Assembly (NCBI RefSeq): GCF_016862955.1
Contig: NZ_BONY01000031.1
Span: 44,166-108,165, forward strand
Source: Rhizocola hellebori
GTDB lineage: Bacteria; Actinomycetota; Actinomycetes; Mycobacteriales; Micromonosporaceae
Direction of reading: 5' to 3'
Length of the DNA stretch: 64,000 nucleotides
Shown here piece after piece: positions 1-8,673 of this stretch. Under the pieces are notes generated by a model. It searched no databases. It worked only from the letters and a program-made list of their open reading frames with translations, and had not been told where the DNA came from. Each line of letters starts with the position of its first letter. Positions within the stretch are counted from its first letter, which is position 1. The position numbers were made by a program, and so were the translations under genes.

Positions 1-2
1 AC

Positions 3-557
3 ACCAGCGCCGCCGATGGCGGCAGCGGGATCTGTGAGAACAATCCGGTTTCCACCTGCATCAGTCCACTTTCGACGGTGACCGGGTTCGACAGCTACCT
101 CGTGCCGATCGAGGCGCGGATCGCTTACAGCCACGTCATCGCGGCCGACGCCTACCCGCACTATGTGCACCAGTCCAACATCACCGCGGACAGGATCGTC
201 TACCCGGTGCTCGACGCGGTGTTCAGCCGCTACCGCAACACCTTCACGCCGCAGACGCCGATCGTCAACCCGCGCCTGAGCGAGGTTGCCACCCTGCACA
301 AGCAGCAGGAGGCGTGGCGGGCCGCGGTCACCGGCCGCAGCGTCGAGGCCTACCTGAAGGGCGGCCGGATCACCGTGATCAACCGAGGGGCTTCGCTCGC
401 GGTGCCGATCACCGTACCGGCGAACACCCGCACGATAACGCTTTCCTTGCTCGGGCTGGAGGTCTCGGGCGGCGCATACGGCGCGAGTTACGGCCCGGAA
501 CGGTCCGCCTGGACCACCCTGGGCACCAACGGCCAGCAACTGCTGCGCCTTCCCTGA
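3..557 (+). CDS. C-terminal part of a secreted Agd3-like polysaccharide deacetylase (5' truncated by window)
   Basis: The reading frame is open from the window edge to the stop, giving about 184 residues; the true start lies upstream. The visible part has a Cys pair (ICENNPVSTC), a helical stretch with YPHYVHQSNI and DRIVYPVLDAVFSRYR, then a short beta-rich tail. This resembles, from memory, the C-terminus of Agd3/CE18-type N-acetylgalactosamine deacetylases, where the HPYYxHQ-like segment follows the NodB domain. The identification leans heavily on context: the next four genes encode a PelF-like transferase, a PelG-position membrane protein, an Sph3-like and an Ega3-like glycosidase, the partners of Agd3 in fungal galactosaminogalactan synthesis. 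The catalytic domain is not in the window, so the call is an inference. Confidence 0.5.
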   Translation, partial: TSAADGGSGICENNPVSTCISPLSTVTGFDSYLVPIEARIAYSHVIAADAYPHYVHQSNITADRIVYPVLDAVFSRYRNTFTPQTPIVNPRLSEVATLHKQQEAWRAAVTGRSVEAYLKGGRITVINRGASLAVPITVPANTRTITLSLLGLEVSGGAYGASYGPERSAWTTLGTNGQQLLRLP

Positions 558-565
558 GGCTGCTG

Positions 566-2017
566 ATGCGCGTCGCATTGATAAACGAAGGCACCTATCC
601 CTATGTGCAGGGTGGCGTCAGCACCTGGTGCGATCAGCTGGTCCGCGGTCTCAGCGAGGTGACCTGGCACCTGGTGACCATCGTGGGACCGGCGACGGTG
701 AAGCCGGTGGTGCAGCTGAGCGACAATGTGGCGTCGTTGACCCCGGTCCCGATCTGGGACGCCTCAAAGGCTCCGCGCCGCCGCCGCGATGACGCGGCGG
801 CGCGGATGTGCACCGGGATGCTGGGCGAATCATCGGGCCATGCGCAGTTGTTCCGCGAGGCCCTGCGTGAGCTCGCCATGATGCGCCGCGACGAGCGTCG
901 CCGCGGTTGCGGCGATTGCCTCGCCAACGCCGCCACCTGCGTGCGGCACGGCCTGATCGGGCGGCATCCGCTGCTCGGCGTGCCACTGGCCGAGCTGCTG
1001 CTCGACGCGTGGGCGCAGGCTCAGGCCGGTGGGGCGGACCTGCCGCGGCTGACCCTGCGCGAGGCCGACGAGGCCGCAGTGCTCATCGAGCACGCGGTGC
1101 GCCCGCTGGCCGCGGTGCTGCCGCCGGTCGACGTGTGCCACGCCAACGCCAACGGGTTGTCGTCGCTGGTGGCGCTGGCCGCGAAATGGCGCTTCCGGGT
1201 GCCGTTCCTGATGACCGAGCACGGTGTGTACCTGCGTGAGCGCTACCTTTCGGCCGGAGACCTGTCAGCCGGGGTGAAGGTGGCCCTGTTGCGGTTCCAT
1301 CGGGCGCTGGCCCGGCTCGCCTATGCCGAAGCCGATCTGATCGCGCCGGTCAGCGGATTCAACCAGCGCTGGGAGGAACGCCACGGCGCCGACCCGGCCC
1401 GGATAGCGGTCATCCCCAATGGCATTGACCCGCAACGGTTCCCGCCGTTGCCGGAGGAGCCGGCGGTGCCCACGATCTCGTGGGTCGGCCGCATCGATCC
1501 GCTCAAGGACCTGGAGACGCTGATCCAGGCGATGGCCGTGGTAAGGGAGCGGTTGCCCAATGCCCAGCTGCACCTGGCCGGGCCGGTGCCGGCCGGCAAC
1601 GAGGACTATGCGCGCCTTTGCTATTCGCTCGTGGCCCAGCTGGGCCTGGACGCGTCGGTGAACTTCGCCGGCCCGGTGTCCAGCAGCCGGGAAGCCTTCC
1701 AGGCGGGCCATGTCGCCGCGCTGTCTTCCATCTCCGAAGGCATGCCCTACACCGTGATGGAGGCGATGATGTGTGCCCGCCCGACCATCAGCACCGACGT
1801 CGGGGGAGTGGCCGAGATGGTCGGCGACGCCGGTCTGGTCGTGCCGCCGCGCGATCCGGTCGCCTTCGGCAACGCGTGCCTGCGCCTGCTCTGCGATCCC
1901 GGCCTGCGCAGCGATCTGGCCCGGCGGGGCCGCGACCGGGCACTGGAACTGTTCACCCTCAACCGTTGCCTCGACGCGTACAGGCAACGATATGGAAGCC
2001 TGGCCGTGGTGGCATGA
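566..2017 (+). CDS. pelF: PelF-like GT4 glycosyltransferase
   Basis: A 483-aa cytosolic GT-B fold glycosyltransferase, close to the roughly 500 aa of PelF. The start at 566 is chosen because MRVALINEGTYPYVQGGVSTWC is the conserved PelF N-terminus, 8 bases after the previous stop. The middle has the LMTEHGVYLRE segment, and the C-terminal GT4 domain runs from about residue 290 (VIPNGIDPQRF, WVGRIDPLKDLETL) to the nucleotide-sugar site SEGMPYTVMEAMMCARP with the EX7E-type glutamates. PelF polymerises UDP-activated hexosamines into the Pel polymer. It sits second in a run of five same-strand genes and its stop overlaps a possible tiny ORF. Family assignment is strong; the sugar is inferred from the neighbouring hydrolases. 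Confidence 0.85.
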   Translation: MRVALINEGTYPYVQGGVSTWCDQLVRGLSEVTWHLVTIVGPATVKPVVQLSDNVASLTPVPIWDASKAPRRRRDDAAARMCTGMLGESSGHAQLFREALRELAMMRRDERRRGCGDCLANAATCVRHGLIGRHPLLGVPLAELLLDAWAQAQAGGADLPRLTLREADEAAVLIEHAVRPLAAVLPPVDVCHANANGLSSLVALAAKWRFRVPFLMTEHGVYLRERYLSAGDLSAGVKVALLRFHRALARLAYAEADLIAPVSGFNQRWEERHGADPARIAVIPNGIDPQRFPPLPEEPAVPTISWVGRIDPLKDLETLIQAMAVVRERLPNAQLHLAGPVPAGNEDYARLCYSLVAQLGLDASVNFAGPVSSSREAFQAGHVAALSSISEGMPYTVMEAMMCARPTISTDVGGVAEMVGDAGLVVPPRDPVAFGNACLRLLCDPGLRSDLARRGRDRALELFTLNRCLDAYRQRYGSLAVVA

Positions 2018-2103
2018 CCGAGCTTGTCGAGGTCATCATGAGATTGGGATTCGATCATGCCTGCGCCGCAGGCGATTGCCGACGGCAGGAGGCAATGGCA
2101 TGA
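2014..2103 (+). CDS. possible 29-aa coupled leader ORF between pelF and the next gene
   Basis: An ATG overlaps the pelF stop (ATGA) and opens a 29-codon frame beginning MTELVEVIMRLGF, ending at another ATGA where an 11-codon frame starts. Nothing in the peptide is recognisable and no strong ribosome site lies outside coding DNA. It fills what would otherwise be a 107-bp gap in a tightly packed operon, so it may only couple translation between the two large genes, or be chance. Confidence 0.2.
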   Translation: MTELVEVIMRLGFDHACAAGDCRRQEAMA

Positions 2104-2124
2104 CTGATTTGAGCGGGGACAACC

Positions 2125-3444
2125 ATGGGTGCTGACTCAGTCTTGCTGCATGCCCGGCTGGTGCCGCAGGTGCATCCGCGGGTCGGCTGGGCCGCCGACA
2201 CCGATGAGGTGGCCGCGGTGCTCGAATCGACCGGCATCAACGACTCCGTGGCCAGTCGCGACTATGGCCACGGCAACGTTTTCACGCTGGCGCGCCAGGT
2301 GCGCCTGGCGACAGCGCGGCCGAGCCCGGACGAAGCGAAGCCACGGCCTCCGTTGCCGTTGCTGGGCGCGATGATCCGGGCCGGGCTCTACCTGACCCCG
2401 ACCGTGGTGGCGGTCGGGATGGCCGGATCGCTCGGGACGCTGCCCTGGTACGCCACCACCGGTCTGCTCGTGGCGGGCTGGGGTTCCGCGCAGGGACTGG
2501 CGCATCTGGGCTATCTGGCCGCCAACGAATCCGGCAGCCGCGCTGCAGCCCGGCTGCTCGGCCTCGGTTTCGTTGCGCTGACGGCGATTTGGGCCGCACT
2601 GCTGATGTGGCTGGGCGCTCCGGCGATGGCCTATCTGGTCAGCGCCGCACAGCTGATGCTCTTCGCGGCCAACACGGTGACGCTGGTGACCGGCACCGAG
2701 CGGCGGGTGCTGGCGATCGCGCTGACCGGCTGGGCGGCGGTGCTCGCGTTCATGGCCGGTGCCGGGCCGGTGGCGGTCGTCGCTTTGTTCGCTGCGCTGG
2801 CCGCCATGGTGGTGGTCGGCTTCTGGCCCGCGTTCGCCGGCGGTGGCAGCTGGTGTCCGAGCCTGCGGCAGGGTGGGGTGGCGGCGGGTCACGGCATCGT
2901 CGGCGCGGGGCAAGCGGCGCTTTTCGTTCTGGTCGTGTTGACGCCCGCGGGCACCTTGACGCCGATCGCGGCCTCCGCGCCGCTGCTGCTCGGCATCCCG
3001 TTGACCGAGCTGATGCTGCTGCAGCATCAGCGCCGGGTCGCCGACGGCCGGGAGCGGGCCGCGCAGCGTGCCACCTTCGAGCTGCACCTGCGCCGGATCA
3101 GCTGGCTCACCGCGGTGCCGCTGGTGGCGCCGATGCCGGCCGCTTTGGCCCTGGTCTGGCTCGCGTCCAGCTCCGACGGCTGGGTGCTGGCCGCCTGCAC
3201 CCTGTTGACGGGAATCAATGCCATTTGTCTGGTACTGGTGGCGCACCGCCGCCAGTCCACGGCGATCCTGCTGGTCTGGCTCAGCGCCGCCCTGATCGCG
3301 ATGGGCACGCTGGTCACCGCGACACTGCTGCCCGAGCTGCGGGCGGCCGCCGCGGGAGCCGCCGCGCTCGCCATGCTGTGCGTCTACCTGCCGGCCGCGG
3401 CGGTAGCCGTGGCCGCGATCAGAGATCCTTGGAGTTACCGATGA
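2125..3444 (+). CDS. polytopic membrane protein in PelG position
   Basis: A 439-aa protein with a roughly 80-residue soluble N-terminus and then about 11-12 hydrophobic segments rich in Ala, Leu, Val and Gly, ending in a short basic tail (RDPWSYR). PelG, the MATE/Wzx-like partner of PelF, is about 456 aa with 12 membrane segments, so length, topology and gene order fit. I see no sequence signature specific to PelG, so the call rests on position. The expected role would be moving the growing polymer across the membrane. The stop overlaps the start of the next gene by 4 bp. Confidence 0.55.
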   Translation: MGADSVLLHARLVPQVHPRVGWAADTDEVAAVLESTGINDSVASRDYGHGNVFTLARQVRLATARPSPDEAKPRPPLPLLGAMIRAGLYLTPTVVAVGMAGSLGTLPWYATTGLLVAGWGSAQGLAHLGYLAANESGSRAAARLLGLGFVALTAIWAALLMWLGAPAMAYLVSAAQLMLFAANTVTLVTGTERRVLAIALTGWAAVLAFMAGAGPVAVVALFAALAAMVVVGFWPAFAGGGSWCPSLRQGGVAAGHGIVGAGQAALFVLVVLTPAGTLTPIAASAPLLLGIPLTELMLLQHQRRVADGRERAAQRATFELHLRRISWLTAVPLVAPMPAALALVWLASSSDGWVLAACTLLTGINAICLVLVAHRRQSTAILLVWLSAALIAMGTLVTATLLPELRAAAAGAAALAMLCVYLPAAAVAVAAIRDPWSYR

Positions 3445-4421
3445 CCGTGCTGCTGCCGCTTTACATCCACCCACTGGAGTCGCCGGCCGCCTGGGAAACG
3501 GTTGCGCTCGCCGGACCCGGGGTCACGGCGATCATCAACGTCCACAATGGACCGGGCGCCGACGCGGCCTACGCCGACGCCGCCTCCCTGCTGCACGCGG
3601 CACGGGTGCCTATGCTCGGTTACGTGGACCTCGACTATGGCCGCCGGCCGCGCGCTCTGATCGAATCGGACATCGTGGCGTGGCAACGCTATCCGGTCGC
3701 GGGCATCTTCTTCGACCAGGCGCCGTCGGATCCGGCGCTGCTGAGCTGGACAGCCGGCGCGCTGCGGCGGGCGCCGGGAGTGACCGTGCTCAACCCCGGC
3801 ACCAGGCCACATCCCGGCTACCCGGCCCTGGCCGACCTGATCTGCACCTTCGAGGGGCCGTGGACGGCCTACCACCAGCTGCCCGGCGAGCCCGACTTCG
3901 GCAACGCGGCCCATCTCGTCTACGGCGTGCCCCCCAGCCAACTCGGCCCGGCCCATGCACTGCTGGCGGCACGCTGCGGCACCGGGCTGGTGACCGACCT
4001 CGAAGCCCCGCTTCCCTACCGCGGCATCCCCTCCTGGCTCCCCACCCAGACCCACCGCCCACCCCCCGCCCCAATCCCTAACCCGACTCCCCAGCCGCCG
4101 CGCCCGTCCACCGTTCCCCAGCCACCCGTCCCCTCCGCCGTTCCTCGGCCATCGCCGGCCGTGCCCTCGCAAACGTTGCGGGCTTCGGCTCCTCAGCTGT
4201 TGCCGGGCGTGCCGCCTCGAGGGCTTCAGCCATCGGCTCCGCGGCCATCAGGCGCCGTGGTTGCTCAGCCATTGCGCGCCGCGATCCCTGAGTCATCGCC
4301 GGGGGTGCCGCTTCGGGGACTTCAGTCAGCGGCTGGTCAGGCGGTGCGGGCGGTGGTCCCGCAGGCGCGTTCGGTGCGGGCGGTCCGGGCGCTGGTGCGA
4401 TTGACCGGGGTGGGGCGATGA
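3441..4421 (+). CDS. spherulation-specific family 4 (GH135/Sph3-like) glycosidase with Pro-rich tail
   Basis: A 326-aa protein. Residues 1-205 match the spherulin-4 barrel: LLPLYIHPLE at the start, GYVDLDYG, GIFFDQAPSD, VLNPG and ICTFEGPW. Asp92, Asn118 and Glu138 fall where Sph3 has its conserved active-site Asp, Asn and Glu; the residue after Asp92 is Gln. Sph3 cleaves N-acetylgalactosamine polymers. After residue 205 comes a 120-residue tail very rich in Pro, Ala, Ser and Arg, of low complexity and unknown use. There is no signal peptide, so it may act inside the cell or be exported by another route. It overlaps both neighbours by 4 bp. Confidence 0.75.
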   Translation: MTVLLPLYIHPLESPAAWETVALAGPGVTAIINVHNGPGADAAYADAASLLHAARVPMLGYVDLDYGRRPRALIESDIVAWQRYPVAGIFFDQAPSDPALLSWTAGALRRAPGVTVLNPGTRPHPGYPALADLICTFEGPWTAYHQLPGEPDFGNAAHLVYGVPPSQLGPAHALLAARCGTGLVTDLEAPLPYRGIPSWLPTQTHRPPPAPIPNPTPQPPRPSTVPQPPVPSAVPRPSPAVPSQTLRASAPQLLPGVPPRGLQPSAPRPSGAVVAQPLRAAIPESSPGVPLRGLQSAAGQAVRAVVPQARSVRAVRALVRLTGVGR

Positions 4422-5353
4422 GCGCGGGTGGGAGTGGCGAGAGGGGGCCGGGGTGGCGGGGGCTTGGTGTGCTGGCGGTTACCGTGGGGCTGGCCGTGGC
4501 GGTGGGACTGGCGGTGGTGGGAATCCAGCACAGCAACAGTTTCGACCTGTCATCGTCCAAAGTGGAGGCCATGACCTCGGCCGCTGCCAGCGTGCCGGCC
4601 ACGGCGGGCGGCACTCCGGCTAGCGCGGTGGGGCCGGCGGGCGCCGCGGGGCGGTGGCAGCCGGCCGTCGGGATGAGCTGGCAGTGGCAGCTGACCGGCA
4701 CCCTCGACCTGACGGTGGAAGCCGATGTCTTCGACCTCGACGCGTTCACCACCACGGCCGAGGATGTCGCGCTGCTGCACGGGCGCGGCCGGCATGCGAT
4801 CTGCTATGTCAATGTTGGGGCTGCCGAGGACTTTCGCCCCGACCATGGCCGGTTCCCCGATCGTCTGCTGGGCAAGCCGCTGGACGGCTGGCCGGGCGAG
4901 CGATGGCTGGACATCCGGGCTTGGGAAGAGCTGCGCCCCATCTTCGCGGCGCGCTTCACGATGTGCCGGGACAAGGGTTTCGACGCGGTGGAACCGGACA
5001 ATGTGGACGGTTACGCCAATGACAGCGGGTTTCCGCTTACCGGGTCCGATCAGCTGGCGTTCAACCGGCGGGTAGCCGAGCTGGCCCACGAGCACGGGCT
5101 CGCGGCCGGGCTCAAGAACGATGTGGAGCAGGCCGCCGATCTGGTGGCGGCGATGGACTTCGCGGTCAACGAGGAGTGTGCCCGATATCGGGAGTGCGAT
5201 CAGCTGCGGGTCTTCGTCCAGGCGGGCAAACCGGTGTTCCATGTGGAATACGACCTTCCGGTCACCGCTTTCTGCCCGGTGACCCGGCCGCTGCGCTTCG
5301 CGAGCCTGCACAAGCACCTCGATCTCGACGCGTGGCGGCAGACCTGCCCCTAG
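4418..5353 (+). CDS. GH114 endo-alpha-1,4-polygalactosaminidase-like protein, membrane anchored
   Basis: A 311-aa protein with one N-terminal membrane segment (about residues 16-36) and an extracellular GH114 domain from about 85. Typical blocks are WQWQLTGTLD, ICYVNVGAAED, GFDAVEPDNVDGY (Asp189, Glu192, Asp194) and VNEECARYREC (Asn251-Glu253), which include the acidic residues used by the family. GH114 enzymes such as fungal Ega3 cut alpha-1,4-linked galactosamine polymers. As last gene of the operon, coupled by ATGA to the Sph3-like gene, it likely trims or releases the polymer at the cell surface. Confidence 0.8.
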   Translation: MSAGGSGERGPGWRGLGVLAVTVGLAVAVGLAVVGIQHSNSFDLSSSKVEAMTSAAASVPATAGGTPASAVGPAGAAGRWQPAVGMSWQWQLTGTLDLTVEADVFDLDAFTTTAEDVALLHGRGRHAICYVNVGAAEDFRPDHGRFPDRLLGKPLDGWPGERWLDIRAWEELRPIFAARFTMCRDKGFDAVEPDNVDGYANDSGFPLTGSDQLAFNRRVAELAHEHGLAAGLKNDVEQAADLVAAMDFAVNEECARYRECDQLRVFVQAGKPVFHVEYDLPVTAFCPVTRPLRFASLHKHLDLDAWRQTCP

Positions 5354-5355
5354 CG

Positions 5356-5856
5356 CTATTGGTAGACCAGATCCATGGTGTCGGTGTGTTCCGGCCAGGT
5401 GAGGGTGAGCCGCCAGCAGCCGGGCTGCGGCAGGTCGATGATGGAGGGCCCGGGACCGCCGGGGACGCTGCGGTTGGCGGAAACGTCTGAGCCGTCAAGC
5501 CGCGCTTCGATCACGAGGTCGCCGGTTGGGAAAGCTGTCTTGGGTACCCACAAAATTTTGTTGTTGGATCCATCGGGTCTGACCACCGCAAGGGGATAGG
5601 CGAAGATCGCCGCCACGATCTCCCCTTGGTCGCCCATGACGTGCGGCATGCTCGAATCGCCGGAGAACCCGGCCTGGGCCCACTCGGGCAGGGGACCCTT
5701 CTCGACCGGGGAACCGCAGACCGTCCGGGTCGGGCGGGGCGTGGGCGAGGCCGGTTGAGGCGAGGGGCTGGCGGGTGTGCATCCGGCAAGCACCACGATT
5801 GCGGCCGGTGCTATCCGGCAAGCCAAAAGCGAGATTCTCACGAAGGCTTGAGTCAC
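5356..5856 (-). CDS. small lipoprotein of unknown function
   Basis: About 166 aa. A GTG at 5856 (alternative GTG at 5841) gives a short signal sequence ending in the lipobox LAGC, followed by a Pro/Ser/Thr linker and a compact beta-rich domain ending PGCWRLTLTWPEHTDTMDLVY. The two Cys (CGSPVEKG and PGCW) could form a disulfide. It converges on the polysaccharide operon with 2 bases between the stops and is probably unrelated to it. This type of lipoprotein is common in actinobacteria without assigned function. Confidence 0.65.
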   Translation of the reverse strand: MTQAFVRISLLACRIAPAAIVVLAGCTPASPSPQPASPTPRPTRTVCGSPVEKGPLPEWAQAGFSGDSSMPHVMGDQGEIVAAIFAYPLAVVRPDGSNNKILWVPKTAFPTGDLVIEARLDGSDVSANRSVPGGPGPSIIDLPQPGCWRLTLTWPEHTDTMDLVYQ

Positions 5857-5907
5857 CGTCAGCGCGCGGGGTTCCCCAGCTTGACAAGATCCGGCATATT
5901 GCTTGCT

Positions 5908-7791
5908 GTGGATTTCTCGGAGCTGACCGCGGCGGAACGCAAGGTGTGGGAAGCGTTTTCCACCGGTGCCCTGGTGGACCTGCGTGAGCTGGAAGCCGGT
6001 CAGCGGGAGGTGCGCGGCGCGGTGGTGGCCGCGCTGGCGCTGGGCGCCCGGCCGGATCGCGAGCTCGGGGCCATCCCGGCGCTGAATGTGGCCGGGGCAC
6101 GGGTGACCGGCCAGCTGCAGCTCGGCTTCGCCAGCGTCGAACATCCGCTGATGCTGCAGGACTGCGACTTCGATCAGGCGCCCGACCTGTACTGGGCACG
6201 CCTCGATTTCCTGCGTTTCGTCGGCTGCCGGATGCCCGGATTGCGGGCCTCACATGTGCAGGTGGCTCGGCACTTGCAGCTGAGCTCGTCGGTGTTCACC
6301 GGCGAGGTGAGGATGTCCGGCGCGAAAATCGCGGGCGGTCTGCTGCTGGACCAGGTCGAGCTGCACGGCCCGGACAAGGCGCTGGTCGCCGAGCGGCTGG
6401 AGGTCGGCGGCGATCTGGTGATGCAGGGCGCGAAGGTGACCGGCGGGCTGCGGTTCTTCAAATCGACCATCGGCGGCAATCTGTCCCTCGACGACCTCAC
6501 CGTTGCCGGGGAAGGCGGTCTGGCCCTGGGCGCCGACTCGGTGACGGTGGCCGGCGCGGTCTTCTGCCGGCGGGCCCGCATCACCGGGGAGCTGAGCCTG
6601 CGGCACGCCCGGACCGGCGGCGCGGTGACGCTGAGCGCCTCCGAGCTGTCCAATCCCGGCGGGGTGGCGATGCGGGCCGACCGAGCTGACCTGGAGGGCG
6701 GGCTTTGGCTCGGCGTGCCGTCGCAGGGCGGGTCGTTTCGGGCGCAGGGCCAGATCCGGTTGGTCAGCGCCCACGTTGGCCGCGGGCTGACCCTGGCCGG
6801 GGCGACGCTGGAAAATCCAGGCGGATATGCCCTGCTCGCCAGCGCCGCGGTGATCGACGGCGGGCTCGACGCGATGGGCCTGCACACCACGGGTGGCGTG
6901 AATCTGAGCGACAGCACCATTTCCGGGCTGATCCGGCTGGACGGCGCGCACCTGTCCCACCCCGGCGGGGAGGCGCTCAAGGCGACCCGGCTGACCGCCA
7001 ACTCGGCGCTGCACTGCGCCGGCGGGTTCCGCGCCGACGGCCTGGTGTGGCTGTCCGGTTCCACCATCGGCGGCGTGCTGACCTTCCACGACGCCATCCT
7101 GTCGGCACCCGGGCAGACCGCGCTGCGAACGCGGCGGCTGCGGGTGCCCGAGCTGGTGTTGCGCTGGCGCGAAGCCCCGCAAGGCTTGGTGGACTTGCGT
7201 TTCGCACAGGTGGAGGTGTTGCGCGACGATCCGGTGACCTGGCCGGCCGAGATTCGCCTGGATGGCATGACCTATGAATCGGTGGAGCCGATTCTCGATG
7301 CGCCACGGCGGCTCCGGCTGCTCGAAAGAGATCATGACGGGTACCGGCCACAGCCCTACGAGCAGCTGGCCGCGGTGTGCCGGCGGCTTGGCAACGATGA
7401 CGATGCCCGCACCGTGCTGCTGGCCCGCCAGCGTAAGCGGATGGCCGGCCGGGCCTTCGCGGTGCGGCTGTGGGGGCTGCTGCAGGAGGTGACCGTGGGC
7501 TATGGCTACCGGCCGATGCGCGCGGCGATCTGGCTGGTGCTCGCGTTGAGCATCGGATCGTTCGAGTTTTCCCGGCATCCGCCCACGCCGGTCGGCGCGG
7601 TCAAGGCCTCGTCGTTCGAGCCGATCGCCTACACCGCCGACGTGTTGCTGCCCCTGATCGACCTGGGCCAGGAGAAGTCGTTCGAGCCGCAGGAGGTCAA
7701 CCGCTGGCTCACCTACACCCTGGTCGCGGTCGGCTGGATCCTGGTCACCACGGTCGCGGCCGGCGTCGCCCGCTCGGTGCGCCGAGATTGA
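5908..7791 (+). CDS. large beta-helix-like membrane-associated protein
   Basis: About 627 aa. The GTG at 5908 is preferred because the family-like start VDFSELTAAERKVWEAF follows directly. Residues 40-440 contain many degenerate repeats of a G-x-(V/I/L)-x-L type (VGGDLVMQGAKVTGGLRF, IGGNLSLDDLTV, VGRGLTLAGATL), suggesting a right-handed beta-helix like pentapeptide-repeat proteins. Near the C-terminus are two membrane segments (about 540-556 and 598-620). Such proteins are often labelled oxidoreductases in actinobacterial genomes without support; I see no cofactor motif. Function unknown. Confidence 0.6.
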   Translation: MDFSELTAAERKVWEAFSTGALVDLRELEAGQREVRGAVVAALALGARPDRELGAIPALNVAGARVTGQLQLGFASVEHPLMLQDCDFDQAPDLYWARLDFLRFVGCRMPGLRASHVQVARHLQLSSSVFTGEVRMSGAKIAGGLLLDQVELHGPDKALVAERLEVGGDLVMQGAKVTGGLRFFKSTIGGNLSLDDLTVAGEGGLALGADSVTVAGAVFCRRARITGELSLRHARTGGAVTLSASELSNPGGVAMRADRADLEGGLWLGVPSQGGSFRAQGQIRLVSAHVGRGLTLAGATLENPGGYALLASAAVIDGGLDAMGLHTTGGVNLSDSTISGLIRLDGAHLSHPGGEALKATRLTANSALHCAGGFRADGLVWLSGSTIGGVLTFHDAILSAPGQTALRTRRLRVPELVLRWREAPQGLVDLRFAQVEVLRDDPVTWPAEIRLDGMTYESVEPILDAPRRLRLLERDHDGYRPQPYEQLAAVCRRLGNDDDARTVLLARQRKRMAGRAFAVRLWGLLQEVTVGYGYRPMRAAIWLVLALSIGSFEFSRHPPTPVGAVKASSFEPIAYTADVLLPLIDLGQEKSFEPQEVNRWLTYTLVAVGWILVTTVAAGVARSVRRD

Positions 7792-7804
7792 GCTGAGGCG
7801 AAAC

Positions 7805-7842
7805 CGAAGGGGCCCAGCAGTTTTCACTGCCGGGCCCCTTCG
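7805..7842. terminator. bidirectional hairpin terminator between convergent genes
   Basis: A 16-bp stem (CGAAGGGGCCCAGCAG paired with its complement, one mismatch) with a TTTTCA loop, sitting between two convergent stop codons. No clear T-run follows on either strand, which is common in high-GC actinobacteria. Confidence 0.7.
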
Positions 7843-7854
7843 CTGAGGTGGAAT

Positions 7855-8673
7855 TTAGTCGATGAGCGCAGCCAGGGCCGGGTCCGTGACGACCGTGCGC
7901 AGGGCCTCGGCGCTGATTTCGGGTTGCTGGTCGCTGGCGGTGGGATGCGATTCCATCCAGACCCGGTAGCCGGTGTAGGACGCGGTCACCACGGGCGTGG
8001 AGTAGCTGCTGGTGGCGTACACCATGGGTGCCGTGCCGCTGGCTTCGTCGCAGAACAGCAACTGCGGCTTGGGCCCTTCGGGATTGTTCGGGTTGGGGGT
8101 GTCCAGTTGTTGCTGGAGCGCCGCGCAGGTGGCCGGCACGCTGCCCGGGCTGAACTTCTCGAGGTACACGGTCAGGTGACCGTGTTCCCTCATCGGACCC
8201 AAGTTGATCACCGCGTAGGCGCTCTTGAGGATGTCGGGCGCGACGCCGGGTTGTTCGGGGGCACCCTCGGGCGTGCACAGGTCATAGCCCGATTGCATCA
8301 TGTAGTCGCTGCGCGCCGGCAGCTTCGCGATCGTGATCTGAACGAAGGCAGGCCAGTTCTCCTGCGCCACCCTCTTCTCGGTGGGTGACACGCTAGGCGC
8401 CGCCACACATTCGTCGGAGGCGTTGGCTGTGGCGGTGTTCGCCGGCAGGACCACCTGTGGTGCGGGTGCGGCCGGCTGCAGGCCGGCCGCTGGCTTCAGC
8501 AGGAACGGGGCCGCGATGACGCCGGCGGCGGCGATGGCGGCCAGGCCGCCGAGCGCCACCTGCGTGCGGCGGGAACGCTTGGCGCCCTTCAGCGCCACGT
8601 CGGCCAGACCGGCCGGTCCGGGCGCCTCGGCCAGCTCTTGCAGCGCCCGTTTGAGCGCCGTTTCGTGACTCAT
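7855..8673 (-). CDS. membrane-anchored protein paired with SigE-family sigma factor
   Basis: A 272-aa protein: a cytosolic N-terminus of about 36 residues with basic KGAKRSRRTQ before one membrane segment (about 37-58), then an extracellular domain of about 200 residues with several Cys. The gene starts inside the stop of the sigma factor gene (ATGA overlap), the usual arrangement for a sigma factor and its membrane partner. The short cytosolic part lacks a zinc anti-sigma HxxxCxxC motif, so whether it holds the sigma factor inactive is unproven. Confidence 0.6.
   Translation of the reverse strand: MSHETALKRALQELAEAPGPAGLADVALKGAKRSRRTQVALGGLAAIAAAGVIAAPFLLKPAAGLQPAAPAPQVVLPANTATANASDECVAAPSVSPTEKRVAQENWPAFVQITIAKLPARSDYMMQSGYDLCTPEGAPEQPGVAPDILKSAYAVINLGPMREHGHLTVYLEKFSPGSVPATCAALQQQLDTPNPNNPEGPKPQLLFCDEASGTAPMVYATSSYSTPVVTASYTGYRVWMESHPTASDQQPEISAEALRTVVTDPALAALID

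Noticed and set aside
2137..3474. Long minus-strand open frame opposite the PelG-position gene
   Set aside because: Composition rich in Arg, Gly, Gln and His is that of an antisense shadow in GC-rich DNA; no domain or start signal.
2589..4421. Long open frame through the membrane protein gene joined to the spherulin-like gene
   Set aside because: The first part is an out-of-frame translation of the membrane gene; the conserved start MTVLLPLYIHPLE at 3441 with an ATGA overlap is the real one.
5881..5910. TTGACA at 5881 as the -35 box of the 5908 gene
   Set aside because: The start codon is only 27 bases downstream and no -10 box sits at proper spacing.
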